Positions 13,991 through 27,429 are shown, counted from the stretch's first letter. The stretch: DNA of 64,000 bases from Rhabdornis inornatus (GCA_013397075.1 VWZS01008197.1:620001-684000), one strand, 5' to 3'. Notes: generated by a model not told the origin, from the letters alone. A program made the numbers and translations.

Positions 13991-16079
13991 GCAGTAGAGC
14001 TTTGTTTTAGCAGCAACCCAGTTCAAAGCTGCAACTTGATAAGGATTGTTCACTTTGTAAGCTGTAGCTCAGGGCAACCTCTTAAACCTTTGAGTGACTT
14101 TTTTTTTTCTTTCCCTTCAAGGTATGTGTGATGTTTACCTGGTGACTAAATCAAAGTATTCTTTTTCCAAATTACAGCAGTCCCAATTCTTCAGTGTGCC
14201 CTAGATGGAAAGGGACATCTATTCACTTGCATAGCCTCACTGCTAGGAGTCCACAGTTGCCAAGGGCAAGCAGTTTGCAGAGCTCTTTTGCCAACCTCCT
14301 CCTCTCCTCCTCTTTGCTTTGACTGATTTCTTATCAATAGTGCTTTATCAATGCTGCTTGATTTTTAGATTTATTTATGCAGTGAATTAATTTGAATTAT
14401 TTTTTGTTGTTGTGTCTAGAAAGTTACTGAGCACATACACAAGATATGTGATTTGCCTTGCATCAGGACTACAGGCTAAAAATGTTTAGCTGAAATACAG
14501 CTTCAAGTGTAAGCCAACAAATGGGAAAGGAAAAAATAGAGGAGAGGAGAGAGAACAGCAATCTTTAAACATCTTTCAGGAATGCATTTGTGAGACTCCA
14601 GCATAGTTCTGTTTCCAATAAATTGGTTCATTCAGGTGCCTAAAAGAGAAATCTTGGCCACAGGAAAAAACTACAGCCAAAAGATTTGGTGCAGAAATTA
14701 AGTTAGTTCAGGAGATTGGGGATATGAGGTTTTTCACTCCTCAGCTTTTCATGCATTCATAACATGTGCTTTTCCTCTCCAGTGGTGATTTGGATCCTCT
14801 GTGCAATGAAATATGCAAACATTAAATAATTACAGTAGGAAAGAGGGAAAGAGTCGTACCACAAAAAGAAAACAGTTCCCTGAATTATCACTAACCCTAG
14901 CTGTGGTTTAAATCCTGCAGAAGAGGTCAAGTAACATCTGTTTAGGAACCTTACCAGTTTCAGTACAGTCAGCCAGTCTCCCTAAAGATATCCTCTCTTA
15001 TCATTAGGCATATGAGATGCTTTTTCCCATTTTGTAATTCATGTTGCATGAAAATTAATTGGGTTCCTGTTCCATAGGAAAGTTGAGCAACCTGTGTACA
15101 ACCTATGAATTCTGACTAATTGGACATATTGTTTAGCACTATGGGATTTGTGTTTGTTACTGCTTTAGCTAAAGTCAATCTGGATTAGAAAGTATTTGTA
15201 ATATTACACAGCTGCTCCAAGGAGGAGGTCAGTTTCTCCAGCCCTGCTGTAAATCTGCTGATAGCCTCTGTCTGCCTTCAGAAATGCTCCAGTTCTTTCA
15301 GCATGGGAACACAGTCACGCTCTGTCCAGTCCACTGGCATAACTTTGTGATGACTTTTTCTGTATTTATCTGAAACTTGAAAAAAGAAGTCTGTATATCA
15401 TGTAAGTCTTTGGTCTGTCAGTATATGCTGGAACCGTTCTGACACAGTGACAGTCATGTTTCACGAAGGATGGTGCTTGTTTTCATGTTTTGTGTTGTGA
15501 CTAGTAGGGGGTTTCCAGAGATACTTTCAAAGAGATAAGTAAACCAGGAGAGGCTTCCAGAAGCTGCAGAGTAGGACAGAATGCAAAGAACAAAATGGCA
15601 TGGGTTTAAAGTAGGAGGTTTCTTTAGGTTGTTGAACACTCATCAGATGTGGAAAGCTGGAAAGGACGTATTTTGAAGCCCAGAAACATGTGAACAGAAG
15701 TCGTGAACTATGCTGGAGATGATGATGGAGTAAAAGGAATGTTTTGCGGGGAAAAGAAAGGATGTCGATTTAAGGAAATACACACTGGTTTTATGTTATC
15801 TACTTGGGAGAATATGTTCTGATGTGAAGGCAAAAACATTATTGTAGGGTTAAATTCCCCGTATCTCTGTGTCCATTGCATAAGAGAGCATAAACTGCAA
15901 CCTGGCCCTGACAAAGCCCACCCAGAGATGAGACTCCTGGGAGAAAGTGCATTTAATTTTCCCATTTACTGTAGAGGTTCATCATAGTTTGGATATCACC
16001 TCTAATGTTACTGGGAGCTGGGTTAGTGGGTTGTATGTGCTTATTTCAGTTGATGGTTGGCTCTAATTAAGAGAGGGCT
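13991..16079. other. Non-coding spacer, nothing recognised
   Basis: Mixed AT-rich sequence. Minus-strand frames of 61 and 85 codons near 15454-15965 have no recognisable domain and no convincing splice context. No repeat family was identified. Confidence 0.4.
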
Positions 16080-16620
16080 TATGCACAGCAATACACCAGA
16101 GGAGCCATGGACTAAACCAGCACCACCGTGCTGCTGCTGAGATTAAGTGATACTGTTCTTCCTTTTGCTGGAGGGCAATGTTTTCCTCAGAACAGAATAT
16201 CCCCGAGCTGGTGTAGGGGATATTAAACTCATGCAGATGTATTCAGGCTCTTATAGCTGTTCAGTGTAATGATTTAATTAAATTAATTAAGCCAGAACAG
16301 TACTTGAGCACTGAATAATTTATCAAAATAGATTTAAGGGGAGAATCAAAACAGTGTGTCTCTCCAGATTTTATCTGGTGTATGGCAAACTTAGTTGTGC
16401 TGTGATCATCCTCTGTAAACAGGCAGGCCCTGGACAAAAGTCCTTAAAGTCCATGGAAATCGCTGCTCAGTGCATGTAATATGGCATAGAATTTGGAGGC
16501 GAGCTTCTAGGCAATAAATGTGTAAGGAGAGTGTTTATGAAGAGATGTGACACAGCACAGGGGGTGGGGAGCCCGCCCAGGCTGAGATTGTTCATTAATA
16601 AATGATACGCAGAGCTGGAT
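16080..16620. promoter_or_regulatory. Candidate CNE with clustered homeobox motifs
   Basis: Two TAATTA cores at 16275-16280 and 16284-16289 sit nine bases apart inside a pure A/T run (16273-16290). A further homeobox-like stretch, TTCATTAATAAATGATACGC, is at 16591-16610. The intervening sequence is non-repetitive and free of long frames. Homeodomain proteins commonly bind TAATTA cores, but such cores also arise by chance in AT-rich DNA. The call depends on the combination with the unusual texture. Confidence 0.4.
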
Positions 16621-17359
16621 TCAGAACCCTCAGTGGTCTAGGGAGGAAAGCAAGGAAGCATTTGCTGCAGTACACAGTAAGAACATTGGCAACATCAAGA
16701 GTGGCACTAAGGGTGGGCAGGGGTCACTGGTCTTTGTTAACCTTTTCAGGCCACTGCCAACATGAATGATGTGTGATGGACTGCTGGATTTTCTTGAGGC
16801 TCAAAAGTCCCAGACTGAAACATCACCTTAGATGAAGCTTCTGCTTCCAGCTTGTTGGATTTTGCTGGTATAGGATTTTTCATTTTATCAAATGGGTCAT
16901 TTTGCATGCTTTATGACAGTTCATGCTTGTAAAAAGTTGATGCTTGAATGTCTAAGCATAAATTACATGCACAGTTGATGAAATGTATCATGATAGGTCC
17001 TATAGGAAGGAGGAGGAGTTGAATTACAAGAAATATATGAACAAGCAAGAAATATTCATATTTTTCTTGAAACGGATCAAAGCTTGTTTTTTGTCATAAA
17101 CATTTTAAACCCTAGTGTACTTATTCTGCTTTTGGCATTTTCTGCTTTTGGTTTTGTGCTCTGGTCAGTGTCCTGCTTTTTTTCCTGCAAGAAACTTCAA
17201 CTGTCTTTCACAATGAAGTTGTGTGTCTCCAGAGTGAAAGATAACTCTTTAATAGCACCAACATCACACAGGAAGTAAATATGTGCACTCAATAAATTGA
17301 ACCTATTGGAGAGCCTTCCTTAGGAAGGCAGATGGTCATTAGATAAATTGGAATTTGGA

Positions 17360-17965
17360 TCCTAGGACAACAGGAGGACTTCACCAAAACCCCCAGGGCT
17401 CGTAGCAGTGCAGTGCTGTATCACTCCAGCCCTGAGGTGTGGACTGAACACCACATTGGCTCTGGTTCGGGGCTCTATTGAAGTTCATGGGGGAAAGAAG
17501 TCCCCTTCTTTTAATCTGTCCCTGAGAGCTAATAGTGTCAGCTCTGAACCACGAAACCTCTTCTTGGCGCACCTGTGTTTTCCTTGAAGGACACCCATGC
17601 AGACTTGGTCTTGCTCAAAACCGTGGGATCTGAGACCAAAGCCCAGGGCAGAACGGCTCTGGAGGCAGGAGCTGAACAGAGCCAGCCCCAGAGCAGTGGG
17701 GTTTCCCGTGGGAAACCTCCTCAGTCCTACAGAGACCATGGCCATGAGGAAAACCACAGCTGAGGAAAGAACTCAGGTGATACTGGGCTGTGTGCAGCTG
17801 TGCTGTTCTTGGGGGAAAGGATGCACATCTGTGTTTGAGACTCTTGGGTTGCAAAACCAGCAGCTTGCAGACTGGGCTGGGTTGCCTGTGGTACCAGAAA
17901 GTACAGCCTTCAACTTTCCTCACTTTGCCCTCTGCCGTGTAAAGCACTACCTCTGAAACTATGAG
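17360..17965. other. GC-rich patch, origin unknown
   Basis: Roughly 600 bases are clearly more GC-rich than the flanks, with frames open on both strands (119 codons at 17597-17956 on +, 144 codons at 17615-18049 on -). Opposite-strand open frames are a usual by-product of GC-rich DNA with few stop codons, and neither product has a recognisable domain. The inverted repeat GGTTTCCCGTGGGAAACC lies near 17700-17720. It could be an old degraded repeat, a non-coding RNA exon or a regulatory element. Confidence 0.4.
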
Positions 17966-20940
17966 AGAGGTGTTTTTTATCTTATTTGGGTCTTTTTTTC
18001 GGTAGTGTCTATGTAAATAAAGACCAGTATGATTAGTTACCTTCAGCAAGAAACCTTGCTAAAATCTCCTAGTTATATAGAACAAATGTTGCAATCTAGT
18101 AATCATTATTGGCTATGCAATCTCTAGCAGATATCCTGTCAAGTTTCTTTTCATCCTTTATGACTGTGGCTTAACTTGTGATCTAAGGGTAACTGCTGTT
18201 CTAGAAGGCTACTTTTTGCAGACCTGTGATAGTGAACTGTATTAAATCTCTCTGAACAACCCTGTGCCCAGAATGCCTATATGTAATTACCATCCTGTTC
18301 GTTAAGGTGTAAAGAATCATTACTCTAGAGGCATTCATATCACTGGACAACACACCTGCCTCTCAAGAGACAATGGCATTAATTGTCAAGTGTGTATTTT
18401 TAACTTCCTGCACAGCTTACATCAGCCTGCTTTGCAAAATCTAAAATCAGCAAGTAATTTAGCTTTCTTTCAGTGCTTGGAAAGCATGAGGATTTTAATT
18501 TCCTGAAAGGGCTAAAAAAAACCCCAAAAAAGCACTCATCAATGACCACTCTAAATCTAGTGAAGTGTGGAAGCAGCATGTTCCCTGAAGATAGCTTTTT
18601 GTTCTGTATACACCCTATATTATTTTTGGTGATGAGTTTGCATTATTCATACCAGGTGGCATATTTGTTTTACTCTCCATCAGATTTCATAGTGTATTAA
18701 CCTGAAATATTTTCATCTGTAAATACTGAACTTGTTCAATGACACAACTCTCTATCAGCCTTTAGATACAGAAGGGTAAAAATGACCCCTATCATCATCA
18801 TCTTCACTACTGTGGGATGTTTCATGTGAAAGAATATAAAAATGCTATCAGAGATGTTTGTAATGTTGGTTACAGTACTAAATCATAATACTGTAACTGT
18901 GCAATTGTACAGTGTTTCTAGGAGTTATTTTTTCCTTAATTCCTCCAGGGCACTGCTTTGTTAAAGAGGTTTATATAATGGTTTGTTATGTTTACAGTGC
19001 ACTAAGGTAGTGTCTCATGAGTATGAAGTCAGGAGCACATTAATGGTTTAAAGTATGTGTGAGAATATGACATACAAATGAAGACTTTTACAATTTTGTG
19101 CATTTTGTACTAAGATTATCAGCTAATTCTGACTTCTCCTGATCAATAATGTGTAATATAATTTTCTTTGGTATGCAAAATGACATGTTGGAATTACAGA
19201 ATGTGTTCTGAATCATGCCTATGTGTGAACATGCCCAAATGTGAGGCAATATAGTGATGAAGATGAAATTGCATCATTGACTTGGTTTACCTAGGAAGAA
19301 AAGGGCTGCTCTGTGCCACAGTAGTACATTGCTGCAGAACTTAGTCTTGTTGGAGTCTGTAATTCTTCATTACAGAAGAGGTTTATAGAATTTAAAATAA
19401 CAAAGAACTTTGTTTCAATGAAAAACAAAAAATAACAATATTGTAGATTTTTAGTGACATAAATGAGATCAAAATGAAGATAATAGTATATTTAGAATAC
19501 AAGAGTTTGGTAAAACTGTGGACTAGATTACTTGTCCTAAGCTACAATAAAAGATTGCAGATGTTTTAAACTCTTTTTAGTATAAGATGATACCAGACTA
19601 TAAAAATTTAAAATTATTTAAAACAATTATTTTGCTTACCCATAAAATTTCTCAGTGATTTTAATATAAAATGATACATCTCAGTGTGGATCCTCTGAGG
19701 TTCAGTTCAGTATAGATTTAGATTAATTTATATGTAATTACTTCTGTCAAGTCCAAATAAACTTTGTTCACAGTGATTTAAGTGTGTCCACAGGAGCTTT
19801 TTAACTCTTAACTAAGCTTATTTATAATTCTTTTGGATACTTCAGTTAAGGGGAGAAAAAAAAGATACAGTTCATCTGTCTGGATATTCAAGATATCAGA
19901 TAGCAGTACCAAACATTTCTTGCCCTGCACTCTGCATGTTGCTGGCTGGTTTTATTGTCTTTGACCATAAAAAGTTAATAGTGTTTATTTTTTATAATAG
20001 TACTTGTAGTACTTTTACTAATTTTTGTCTCTAGGCAAAATCTTGTTCCCTGTGAAGTGTGTAGGATTTTTTGCCAGTGGAGTTTGGATTTCTCATTTAA
20101 TTGTTTTTGATCTAATACAGTGGTGCCTGATGTGATATGAAACTTCCTGCTTTGCTGATCCAGGACTTCTTAAAAGACAACTTAGCCACAAGTGCCCTTA
20201 CCTTTATTTTTCCCAGGCTGAAGTTGTGCAGGTGAAGGCAACAGACTGAAAAATACAGAACTGGCAGCACCTCCCCTGCCTATTCTGCCACTCTCTTTGC
20301 GATCTCAAGTGTGTGGTCAGGACCTGCTGCTCTCACACCTTCTGTGAGGGCTCTTGGGGTAAAATAAAAACCCTTCTGAACAAAGCTGTGACAGATATGA
20401 TTAAATTTAATAGCAGGTGAGTGAGTGGTGTGGCAGAAGTTTCCTCCTTTGCTTTGTTCTGGCTGTTCATGGCAATGTTAAGCAAGTCTGATGAAAATGA
20501 CCTGCTCTTGGAGACAGTTAATAGGAGGCATTGTTTGAAACCTCACTTTATGCCTAGCCTGCTCTTTTAGTCATCCAAGTATTGCTGGGTTTTAAAAATT
20601 ACTTATTCTGGTAGCAAACCCAATGCAAATTGGACTTTGGTTTTGTAAGCCCTCTTGGCATTTTCAGGGAGCTTTCTGTAAGGAAAAAACATAACAAATA
20701 CAGGCAATACTTCTTCAAAGCCCTAGCAGACACAGGGTCCCATTGCAAAAGGGCTTTTAACATAATTGATCTTATCAACACTATAATTTAAAAAAATTAA
20801 GTACTTTTCCCACATAACTCTTGTTACTAGTTGAGGAGCTGTAAAAAGGGAAATGTGGCTGTATTGCAAGCCTTGGGCTTTGCATTTTCTAGTTTTCATG
20901 TGTTTTAAAATCTACTTTAGCTGTAGGCATTGTCTCTTCT
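17966..20940. other. Very AT-rich non-coding stretch
   Basis: The region is strongly AT-rich, especially 18700-19850, with short frames only. No repeat or gene was recognised. A near-palindrome centred on CAATTG lies near 18896-18913. Confidence 0.45.
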
Positions 20941-20945
20941 CCCTG

Positions 20946-20961
20946 CCCCCCCCCCCCCCCC
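20946..20961. repeat. C16 homopolymer
   Basis: Sixteen uninterrupted C residues followed by AGTAAAAAA. Poly-C of this length is unusual in an AT-rich setting and its exact length is prone to sequencing error. Confidence 0.9.
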
Positions 20962-21811
20962 AGTAAAAAATACTATTTTTCTAGTTCCCTTAGACCAACA
21001 GCAAACAGACGTACTAGTATTACTGTTGCTGCAAGTGATTCCAAGATCTTTGTATCAGATTAACAAGTGACCTTATACATGGAAAAAGGTTGCTCACAGG
21101 CTGTTTTCTTCTCTCACTACAAGGCTTCGGGGCTGCCTGTCACTATTATTTCTTCTTGGATGTGCAAATTGTTTCAGAAAGCTAATAACTGTCATAAGAA
21201 AATGCAAAATTCTTCTGTGCAGTGTGAATTTTTCAGGGTTTTGCTTCTCCATTTCTTGATTTACTTACTTACTTGTAGTAAAGTTAATAGTTTTTCAAGT
21301 ACAATGTGTTTTCAAGCACTGGTGAACTTTGTGTGTTTTGAATATAACAATATGGGATTGAAGTTATAATTGGTTCACCTAATTTCACCAGCTGTTCCCC
21401 ACAATCTTTTCAAAATAGTTTTGTAACTAAATCAGACCATGAAATACAAAACTTGCATAAATAAGGTCCAAGCTGTTATCCTCTGTTTGTATTATAGAAA
21501 ACACTTTACATTTTTCTAGAGTAATAGTATGAATGCAAAAGGCTAGTAATTGAATGCAAACACACTTTTATGATGAACTTGAAATGGAATGAAGCATCCT
21601 AGAAACTGAAGATGTATGTCATTGTGCAGCTTTGAAAGCTACTTTATGTTTCATTTGCAGCAGGTGAAGTAACACGTTAAGGAGCGTGACTACCCAGCCA
21701 TACAATGTTCCCTTAAAGAGCTGTGATTTGTAGCTTATTCAACCAGAAATTTCTTAAGACAAGGATAATAATTTTGAAAGCAGAGTACACAAAACCTGAC
21801 CTACTAGCCTC

Positions 21812-21856
21812 TTTTTTTTTTTTTTTTTTTTTTAAGCTTTTCNTTTAAGCTTTTAT
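21812..21856. repeat. T22 homopolymer with an ambiguous base and local duplication
   Basis: A T22 run (21812-21833) leads into AAGCTTTTC, then an N at 21843. TTTAAGCTTTT then repeats immediately afterwards, at 21844-21854. The duplication on each side of the N suggests a consensus or assembly problem at the homopolymer rather than a biological repeat. Confidence 0.85.
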
Positions 21857-24800
21857 CTCACAATTCATCTGGGGAGTGGGAGGGAGAGAATTCTATCTAC
21901 TTCTCAGACAGACTGTCATAATTTCTGCTCTGAGTGCAGCAGGGGTGCACTGCCACGTTTGCTATAGCACACAAGCCCATCCTCAAGGGGTACAAATCTG
22001 AATAGGAAGAAAGAATGTTACTGCCAGATGTGCCTTTGGACTTTGCCCTGCCTGAAACCTACCAGGGAAGGCATCATGGGAAAGGGAGACAGAGGAAAAG
22101 ACTGCTGGACAATTCCTGCTTTTGTCCTTTCCTGGCAGTTAGGTAGACACTAGTTATGTGCAGTAGGAATAAGTCGAGGAAGGGGAACATACAGACACCA
22201 AGTAAATTATTTCATTTTACCACCTTTCCTGGAGTATCCATCCTCCTGAAAAGTACCTGAAAACAGTAAGGTGGTCCTGCCCACCACCTGCCTAGAGTTG
22301 GATGGTATTTACTGTAAAAACAGCAATCTTTCATTCCTCAGATATATTGGTCTCCTAAAAGAAAAAGCTCTCATTGTGAATGAGGACAGCTCTCCCTTGC
22401 CCGCTCTGGGCTTAAGTTAATTACAGAAATGTTTCCCTCCCTTTGTGAAGGGCAGTTAAGAAGTAAGATGAAGCTCTGATTAAGGATTCCATTTCAAGTT
22501 GGAAGCCAAGGAGGTATTCTTTATAGAGCTGTGTAACTATTGTGCTTATCCCTTACCTCCTCGGTAGGTGTGAGTGAGATGCTTGGAACAAGTACAGGTG
22601 AGGTGCAGAACTTTAGGTAACCTTCAGAATTCCTTTCTAGAAAGCACAGTGTTCTTTTTTATGAACATTGTTCATAACATTGTAACCTTGATATTAGAAT
22701 GTGTATGAAGAAAAAAAAAAGAGGGAAAAGAAAGAATTAGAACAAAAACAATAGTGTGGGACACATCTGGATTCACAGTCCAATGTGCTAAACCACATAA
22801 GATTATTTTTTCTTTAGTATCACAGAAAGCATTGCCTTTCATCCTGGAAAAAGCATAGGCTTTCCCTGACTGCTCCGTTGTTCTCTCGGCATCTCCTGTC
22901 TAGTTCTGCGGCCAAAACTCATTTTCAGGTCTTTTAACAGAACTGACTTGTATGTTCAGATTTTGCCTTTCCTGGACATCCTGAATCTTGTAGTTGAGCC
23001 CGGTTGTGTTGCAGGCAGAGGCTCTATTGAATATTAGGAGTTAGTCTTGTCCATTTGTGAAGAGAAACTACACAAGCAGGTTTGTTCTTTCTCAGGTCTC
23101 TTCCCCGGTGTTCTTTTATCCAAAGCCTTGATGCTTTTCATTTTAGGTTCAAGACTTAGCAGTTTTTTTTTCTTGTAGAAATGTTCATTAAGGATGCTCT
23201 TTACCTAGTGCTACTAATCCCTAATATACTTTCAAGTTTTACTGGGGAGGAAAATAACCATAAACCCAAACTTGTTTCCATTTGACCAGGGAATGAGTGA
23301 TGACAAAAGGGTTCCTTTGCTGAGAAGAAATAATCAAGTTTACAGTGAAACAAACTTAGCCAGAGGAAATTGTAAAGCCAAAATCAAAAGGCAGTTTTTT
23401 ATCAAACCCATTGTACTTTTCCATAAAGCTAAATTGTACTTTTCATCTTTCATCTGCAGTTGCCTTTTCTTCAGCATTGGGCATGGCACTTGCTCCTTAA
23501 AACAATCCATAAAACAATAAAAAAAAAACTCACAAAAAGAAACAAACAACAACAACAAAAAGGAACAAAAAAACAAAAACAAAAAAAAACACCACAAAAA
23601 CCCATATGCTGATCAATACTATCAATGAAGATTTCATCCAGTCGTCCTTGGGAAAAAAAGGAATGAAATCAAGAAAATGAAGAGCTTTGCAATGCAACTT
23701 TACTATGTGGATTTCTGGAGAAAGAAGTAGAGTTGTAATTTAATTTCACACCTTGGGAAAAGGTGTCTTTTGAGAAAGCTTATTAGTTCCTTTTTCCTTA
23801 CACATGTATTTAACAAACATAACGAGTTTATATGAAGAAAAAGCATATAAACTACTGCAGAAAATCTCATGAACTTTCACCCTGACTTGTAAACCACCAT
23901 GTTTCAGTCCTGGGTATCAACTTGAGCAGAAATTACTAATTGTAGAGTTGGTTCATGATACCTCTAAATGTCCACTATGGATTAAGGGAAAATCACAAAT
24001 CTGTTAACTGGTGACCTCAGACATGCAGGAATGTCGGCCTCCAGACATGAAAGGCTAATACACAACCCCACCACTGCTATCTCCCCATCCTGGTCTCATT
24101 CTCAGTAAAATCAAGGATTGCCAGTGCTTTGTGGGTTTTAATTTTTGATAAGTGTGAATACAGAGTAAACTACATGGCAAAAAAACCCAAGAAAATGTGG
24201 ACCAAAATAACTGATGCAGGGAATAAAGAAAATTAATAAAGCCCAGTTATGGAAACATGACATTTGTCTGTTTCTCACAATTCCACATATTCAGATAAAT
24301 CTAAGGAGATCCAGAAAGTGACCATTTCCTTTTCTGACTAACAATCATAAATAAAACAACCAAGCAAAATTTCTTTTAAGAATCCTTGTTCCTGTTAATC
24401 TTTCAATTTCTTCCAGTGTGATACTAACAAAAGTGGCTGGTAAAATGTGCTAAATAAAGACAGTAAATTACCTTTTCCTCTTTGAAAGATGATGACCTGA
24501 TGATTCAAAGCACAGCTGTGGACATGACTAAGATCTTTGCTCAAATGGAGATGGTCCTAATGCCCCTAGCAATGAGTTGAATGAAAGGTTTGGGAATTTT
24601 CCCATGCAACATAAATTTCGCAAACTTAGCAAAATGTGTTGTGTAAGGCTTATCTGAGAACAGCTTTTATAGTATGACATTAAACAATGGACAGAGGAGA
24701 GAAAATTTTAGGTGATTGATTTAATTTTGCAGGAAATATATTGTTTCCCTTCTTTTATGAAATAATGATTTTAAAGTATTATATGTTACATGCAAAATTA

Positions 24801-26259
24801 ATGGCTGCACCAATTTTGCAGATGATTATTCTTCATTTTAAAGTATACACTGAGCTAAATAAAAAGGACCATTTATCAGGGCTGCTGGATGGGAGATGAT
24901 GGATCACTTTGTAAGGAATGATATTCTAATGTATTGAAATCTACCAGAGTGTTTTCACTCCCTGTGTGTTTTTTGTACTGAGCTGGGATCACACAAGACC
25001 CTTCTTGTATTTGCACATCAATGTGTGGCTGTCCTGGGAGGGGAGGCCTATGAGAGCCCAATCTGATTCCAGGTCTGATCCTATTGTAGCATCCTGGGAT
25101 GTTGCTCCTTGCTTGGCATGAGGTGAGGCTGCAATTAAAACCAAAACAATGGGCATGCCTCCTTCATTGTATTTTTGTTTTTCTTTTTCTTCGTTGGGAA
25201 TGGCTGTCAGAAGAAAGACTGCTGAGAATAGTACAGGAGGTTTAAGGGAGATATTGAAGATTTTGATGCTGTTAGGTTGGACAAGCTCTTTTGTAATTTA
25301 ATAATGTTGCTAATCTTACAAGTATTTTTTTTTCCTTAATAAGCCTGATTAGCAATTTGAACCTTAATTTATGATTTGGGAATTTGCTGAATCTCTCGTA
25401 GTATGGCAGAGCAAATAACTTCATTAAATATGAAGAGATCTTCTTGAAACTTTCAAAGCATAATGTCTGTTTCTGTAGGGTCTTTAGGACATTTGCCAAA
25501 CCAAAGCTCTTCATCAGATCTGATTGCTATGGAAAGCAAGATTACAGAGATTTCATATTTAATGGACTTGAGTATAATTTTTAAAAATACTTTTTTTTTT
25601 TAATGAAAAAGTCAATTGAGATAATAATGCGTTTTCTTGTCAAGCACTGAAAACTGATTGAATGGATGGTAAATTCTTCAAAAGGAAGCCTTGCTTTGTT
25701 TTTCCAAGGCTATATGATCCCTTAAAGTTACAATTAAAAAAAAAAAAATCCAGTGTGGTTGCATTTACAGTTTCTTAATGAAGAACAAAGATGTCATTTC
25801 CTTGTAAAACTGAGGTGAGCCTTGAGCAAGCTTGTTAGATGTGCTAACAAGTCCATTTTGTTAATTCCTTTTTCTTGACAGGACATTCTTTGAAGATTGT
25901 GAAAATAGATCAATACAGAATGGATAGAGAGGTATCAGGCCTCGACAGAAAAGCATTTAAACACATGATTAAGTATTTTTTTTTACGTACTAGAACATCT
26001 CTTATCCACCCCATTTCTAATTTCAGGTCTATGATTTAATTTTTGTCTTTAATTCACTGTGTGGTTTTAGGGTCTCTAGCAGAAGCTTCTGATGTATATA
26101 TTTTTGCAGTGCTTCATTTCCCCTGTGCTGCTGTTTACAAAAATCCTCATTTTGCCAGCACCTGTGCTGTTTGTTTACCATGTCCACAAATCTCATCACC
26201 CTTTTGATGAGGACTGGAGGGATAACTTTTGAGGTAGTATTCACATAGTGGCTGCTGCA
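21857..26259. other. Non-coding spacer with A-rich tracts
   Basis: AT-rich DNA with an A/C-rich tract at 23518-23600 ((CAA)n and (CAAA)n-like) and smaller A/T runs. A 71-codon minus-strand frame at 26029-26244 reads as fairly ordinary protein-like sequence but matches nothing I know. No interspersed repeat was recognised. Confidence 0.45.
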
Positions 26260-26960
26260 TCTCTGTTTTAATGTGAGTTATGTCACTGCCTGTTGTAGGC
26301 AGCGCTTCATGACATCGGAAGTTTAGAGGAAGATGTTTATAATGTATGATGCAGGTTCCGCTGCTTTAATGAGATACTGCTCCTCTGGTATGTAAAATCG
26401 ACATGAATATTTATGAGCTAGGCACAAGATCTACTTGCCCACCTTTCATTATGTTGATGAAATTGTAATGAGACTTCGCTCGCCTGTCAAAAAGTTGCTT
26501 CCCTTGGATGGATTAGCAAAGAGAAAATTTGCTGCGCAGTTTGTCTGGGTTTTGCCTCCGAATAAGAAACTCTTCGCTTTCCAGCGCGACTTGACATTGC
26601 TTTTGAGAAGATTCACCGTGCGGTTGCTGTACTGTCTGCAAGATAGGTGATGAGCAGGGAGGGCAATCCAGGCTGCGTTTGAGCCTGGATTTGATGGAAG
26701 TGGCTGAGCCGTGGCACTCCGGCTCTAGTCTCAGCCCAGGCTCATTAAGCCGGGTCCCAGCGGCAGCGCCCGCTCCAAGGCAGCAGCGTGGGTGTCCCGG
26801 TGAGTCGGGGGCAGCCCGCCCCTTGGCAGACCCAGTGCGTGATAAATGTCCACAGCCCTCCAGGCTGACTACACATTTTTCATCATTAATCCGGCCTATT
26901 GTGAGCTGGTCACTCACATTGATTCCAACTAGAGGGCATCATCTGCTGTTAAGAGGGTGA
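26260..26960. promoter_or_regulatory. Candidate CNE / enhancer, the strongest in the window
   Basis: About 700 bases of non-repetitive sequence keep many CpGs, such as in TTCGCTCGCC near 26475, TGCGCAG near 26533, CCAGCGCGAC near 26581 and CGTGCGG near 26618. The surrounding DNA is CpG-poor. A CTGTCAA core occurs near 26483 (TALE-type), and TAATCC at 26887-26892 is a bicoid/OTX-type core. Frames on both strands (71, 93 and 134 codons) overlap one another and lack domains, consistent with low stop-codon density rather than coding. An orphan CpG-rich enhancer or an unannotated promoter are both possible. Confidence 0.45.
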
Positions 26961-27429
26961 TGACTCGCTAGAAATGAAGGCCTGAGACTAATCAAATATA
27001 GTTAGAGCCTTTGCTGGCAGCTTGCTTGGATTGCTCTAGGGCACTAATAGGGAAGCTCCAGACATGTGGGCAGATCCCTCCAGGCACTTGCAGGCCTTTG
27101 TATAGGAATGTGATGATTTTTTTATTATCATAGCTATTGCTGAGTCAAATGGTGTTAGGAGAAGTTCTTCTGCCTCTTTTTGCATTTTTTTTTCCCCCTG
27201 GTTGGTTGATGAGAATAAAAAGCCCAAAAGCGAGGTGAATTTGGAACCGTAACACCCATCCTGTCAAGTCAAGATCAGAGTAAATGATCCTGCTGCAAAG
27301 AGGAAAGAATTCCCTCTGCAGCAATCTTTGTCTGCCTATCGAAATCATCTGCCTGTCTTTTCTTCTATTTAGCTACTTATTTATCTATTTATCTAAAGGC
27401 TTAATTTCTTTTGTTTAAAAGTAACACAT

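Noticed and set aside
17615..18049. 144-codon minus-strand open frame
   Set aside because: It overlaps open frames on the opposite strand in a GC-rich patch, so the openness follows from few stop codons. No domain was recognised.
26513..26917. 134-codon minus-strand open frame
   Set aside because: Lies in the CpG-containing candidate regulatory block, with a competing plus-strand frame and no domain.
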